Origin: Frankiaceae bacterium
Lineage (GTDB): Bacteria > Actinomycetota > Actinomycetes > Mycobacteriales > SCTD01
DNA: 8,451 nt
NCBI GenBank assembly: GCA_026786045.1
Contig: JAJAYV010000283.1
Location: forward strand, 1 to 8,451
Direction: 5' to 3'
Shown one piece after another: positions 5,755 to 8,451 of this stretch; the stretch's first letter is position 1, and each line of letters begins with the position of its first letter. The notes under the pieces are model-generated. The model was not told where the DNA came from, ran no database searches, and saw only the letters and a list, made by a program, of their open reading frames with translations. Position numbers and translations under genes: made by a program.

Positions 5755-6461
5755 GAGGCCCGCCCGGCGAGGAAGGCCCGCACGGCCGCCTGCGCGCCGG
5801 TGGAGACGTGGGCGCCATGGGTGAACCCGGCGACGGAGAAGTCGAGCTCGCCGAGCCGGGCCGCCGAGGTGCGCGACAGCGTGACGTGGGTGCAGGAGGA
5901 GGCGAACGACCAGCGCAGCCCGCGGACGTTGAAGATCGCGTCGCCGGTGACCAGGACCCCGCTGGAGGGGTGCAGGAACGAGCAGTGGCCGGGGGTGTGC
6001 CCGGGCGTGTGCACGACGGAGATCCCGCCGGCCACCGGCAGCACCGCGCCGTCGGCGAAGGTCTCGAGCTCCGCCACCGGGGCGAAGCCGGTGGCCTTCC
6101 TCGGCAGCCGCGCCATCAGCCGTCCACCACGCGTCGAGCGGTCGACCGCGGGCATCCGGCCCTCGCGGACGTAGACGGCCTCGCGCTCGTGGGTGTGCAC
6201 GGCCGCGCCGGTCGCCGCCTGCACCTCGGCCAGCCCGCCGGCGTGGTCGTTGTGGGCGTGGCTGAGCAGCAGGTGGGTGACGTCACCGGGCGCCCGGCCG
6301 AGCTGGGCGAGCGCCGCGAGCAGTGCCTTCGACGCCCGCTTGGTGCCGGCGTCGACGAGGACCAGCGAGCCGTCGGGCCCGGCGATGAGGTAGCTGTTGA
6401 CGACGTCGGCGGGAGCGGTCGGGATGCGCCAGACGCCGTCGGCAACCTGCACCGCGGTCAT
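5751..6461 (-). CDS. MBL-fold metallo-hydrolase
   Basis: 236 residues from ATG 6461. It has the metallo-beta-lactamase fold with H68-x-H70-x-D72-H73 (SHAHNDHAGG), a third histidine in HTPGHTPGH (151–159), Asp174 in VTGDAIF and a last histidine at FTHGAH (215 or 218): a full two-metal site. The compact form resembles glyoxalase-II/Zn-hydrolase members acting on thioesters or lactones; the substrate is unknown. There is no signal peptide, so it is cytoplasmic. ATG 6461 is chosen over the in-frame GTG 6503 because GGGAGGG lies 7 bases upstream. However, TAGGGT (6516–6511) ends 7 bases before GTG 6503, so a leaderless longer form, or a transcript starting there with a short leader, is possible. 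It overlaps the SGNH start by four bases, and it sits where M. tuberculosis has the esterase lipU between Rv1075c and cbs. Confidence 0.93.
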   Translation of the reverse strand: MTAVQVADGVWRIPTAPADVVNSYLIAGPDGSLVLVDAGTKRASKALLAALAQLGRAPGDVTHLLLSHAHNDHAGGLAEVQAATGAAVHTHEREAVYVREGRMPAVDRSTRGGRLMARLPRKATGFAPVAELETFADGAVLPVAGGISVVHTPGHTPGHCSFLHPSSGVLVTGDAIFNVRGLRWSFASSCTHVTLSRTSAARLGELDFSVAGFTHGAHVSTGAQAAVRAFLAGRAS

Positions 6462-6611
6462 GGCCGTCCCTCCCTCGTCGGTGACCACCGGCCGGTAGCC
6501 CACCCTGTCGACCCTAGCCCGCTGACCTGCGGCTGCTGGGGGCCCGGTCGCCGTAGGCTTGCCCGCGGGCGGCCTGTGGACGACGGGGTCCCGCGGCGCC
6601 CCGTCCGACCC

Positions 6612-6616
6612 GGAGG
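6612..6616 (+). promoter_or_regulatory. Shine-Dalgarno of cbs
   Basis: GGAGG lies 9 bases before GTG 6626 and fixes that start. A longer open frame beginning at 6559 is in a different frame. TAGGCT at 6554–6559 could be a -10 box for this gene; no good -35 is visible in the 164-base divergent region shared with the MBL gene. Confidence 0.7.
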
Positions 6617-6625
6617 TCCCGGCCC

Positions 6626-8011
<1,386 letters not shown>

Positions 8012-8017
8012 TCGGAC

Positions 8018-8451
8018 TCAGCGAGTCGCCCCCAGCCTGGCGACGACCGCGGTGTGCGGGACGGTCAGGGCGAGCAGCGCCACGAGCAGGCCGCCGGTGA
8101 TGCCGACGACGAGTGCCAGCGCGGCCGTGCCGACCAGCGCGACCAGGGTGGGCAGCGCCGCCGCGCGGGCAAAGCGGGCCAGACCGTCCCTCGGGGAGCC
8201 GTCCCCGCGCGGGTCCAGGGCGACCAGGCGAGCGGTGTGCCTGACCGCGTGCCAGCCGGCGAACCACGCGGCGAAAGCGGCCAGCGGCGGCAGCACGGCG
8301 GCGACGGCGACGACCAGCACGAGCTCGGCCTGCCGGCGCCTGTCCCGCCAGGTGGAGGCCAGCCCGGCGAGGACCAGGACGACCGTCAGCGCCACCAGCC
8401 CGGCGCGCACGGGGGAGTCGAGCAGCACCCCGGCCAGGCCGGGGTCGAGCC
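8018..8451 (-). CDS. blh: Brp/Blh-type beta-carotene 15,15'-dioxygenase, C-terminal part (5' end beyond right edge)
   Basis: About 144 residues are visible, open to the right edge, so the N-terminal half is missing; a GTG at 8428 is internal rather than the start. The fragment has about four hydrophobic helices. Its key element is WFAGWHAVRHTARL, with histidines encoded at 8249–8251 and 8237–8239 in the H-x3-H arrangement that supplies iron ligands in Blh. A last helix reads ALTVPHTAVVARL, with the conserved Pro-His. The enzyme splits beta-carotene into two retinal molecules in the membrane, and in bacteria is usually encoded beside a rhodopsin gene. The stop TGA (8020–8018) is 6 bases from the convergent cbs stop. 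A small GACTC/GAGTC hairpin (8015–8027) over the junction is too weak to call a terminator. The family call rests on the C-terminal motifs only. Confidence 0.75.
   Translation of the reverse strand, partial: LDPGLAGVLLDSPVRAGLVALTVVLVLAGLASTWRDRRRQAELVLVVAVAAVLPPLAAFAAWFAGWHAVRHTARLVALDPRGDGSPRDGLARFARAAALPTLVALVGTAALALVVGITGGLLVALLALTVPHTAVVARLGATR

Noticed and set aside
4360..6174. 604-codon open frame on the plus strand opposite the thiolase, SGNH and MBL genes
   Set aside because: It reads antisense through three clear genes with intact catalytic motifs, is low-complexity (R/G/A/D/H-rich) and has no recognisable domain: a shadow caused by high G+C.

Overview
The window is very G+C-rich, with almost every third codon position G or C. 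It carries actinobacterial gene families (F420-type PPOX protein, actinobacterial BI-1/YccA protein, PLP-dependent cystathionine beta-synthase with C-terminal CBS domains). The order thiolase – SGNH hydrolase – (alpha/beta or MBL hydrolase) – cbs recalls the Mycobacterium tuberculosis Rv1074c–Rv1077 region. A free-living high-GC actinobacterium is the best guess. A Geodermatophilaceae-like host would fit the Brp/Blh gene, but the sequence does not prove it.

Layout from left to right. (1) 1–813, minus: N-terminal part of an MFS exporter, cut by the window edge. (2) 897–1533, plus: a broken HNH endonuclease gene whose recognisable parts lie in three reading frames. (3) 1546–1620, plus: a tRNA beginning 12 bp after the HNH stop. 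It has a UAA anticodon but a short variable loop, unlike a true tRNA-Leu, plus a damaged anticodon stem. (4) 1716–2504, plus: Bax inhibitor-1/YccA-type membrane protein. (5) 2461–2970, minus: F420/PPOX-type flavin-fold oxidoreductase, probably ending in a small frameshift. (6) 2993–3442, plus: small DinB/maleylpyruvate-isomerase-like protein. Genes 5 and 6 diverge from one apparently shared promoter made of two overlapping -10 boxes, each exactly placed for leaderless transcription. (7) 3439–6461, minus: MBL-fold hydrolase, SGNH/GDSL hydrolase (4-base overlap with the former) and acetyl-CoA acyltransferase. (8) 6626–8011, plus: cystathionine beta-synthase. (9) 8018–8451, minus: C-terminal part of a Brp/Blh-type beta-carotene 15,15'-dioxygenase, whose 5' end lies beyond the right edge.

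Functionally, the right two thirds are ordinary metabolism: thiolytic acyl-CoA chemistry, envelope or esterase-type hydrolysis, transsulfuration and retinal formation. The most unusual part is the left third. An HNH nuclease gene and an odd class I UAA-anticodon tRNA sit head to tail, and both appear to be decaying. I propose they are the remains of a tRNA-linked nuclease unit. The overlapping leaderless bidirectional promoter at about 2977–2986 is the second clear non-coding signal. No insertion sequence, CRISPR array or rRNA was seen, and no stretch over 300 bases lacks a gene.
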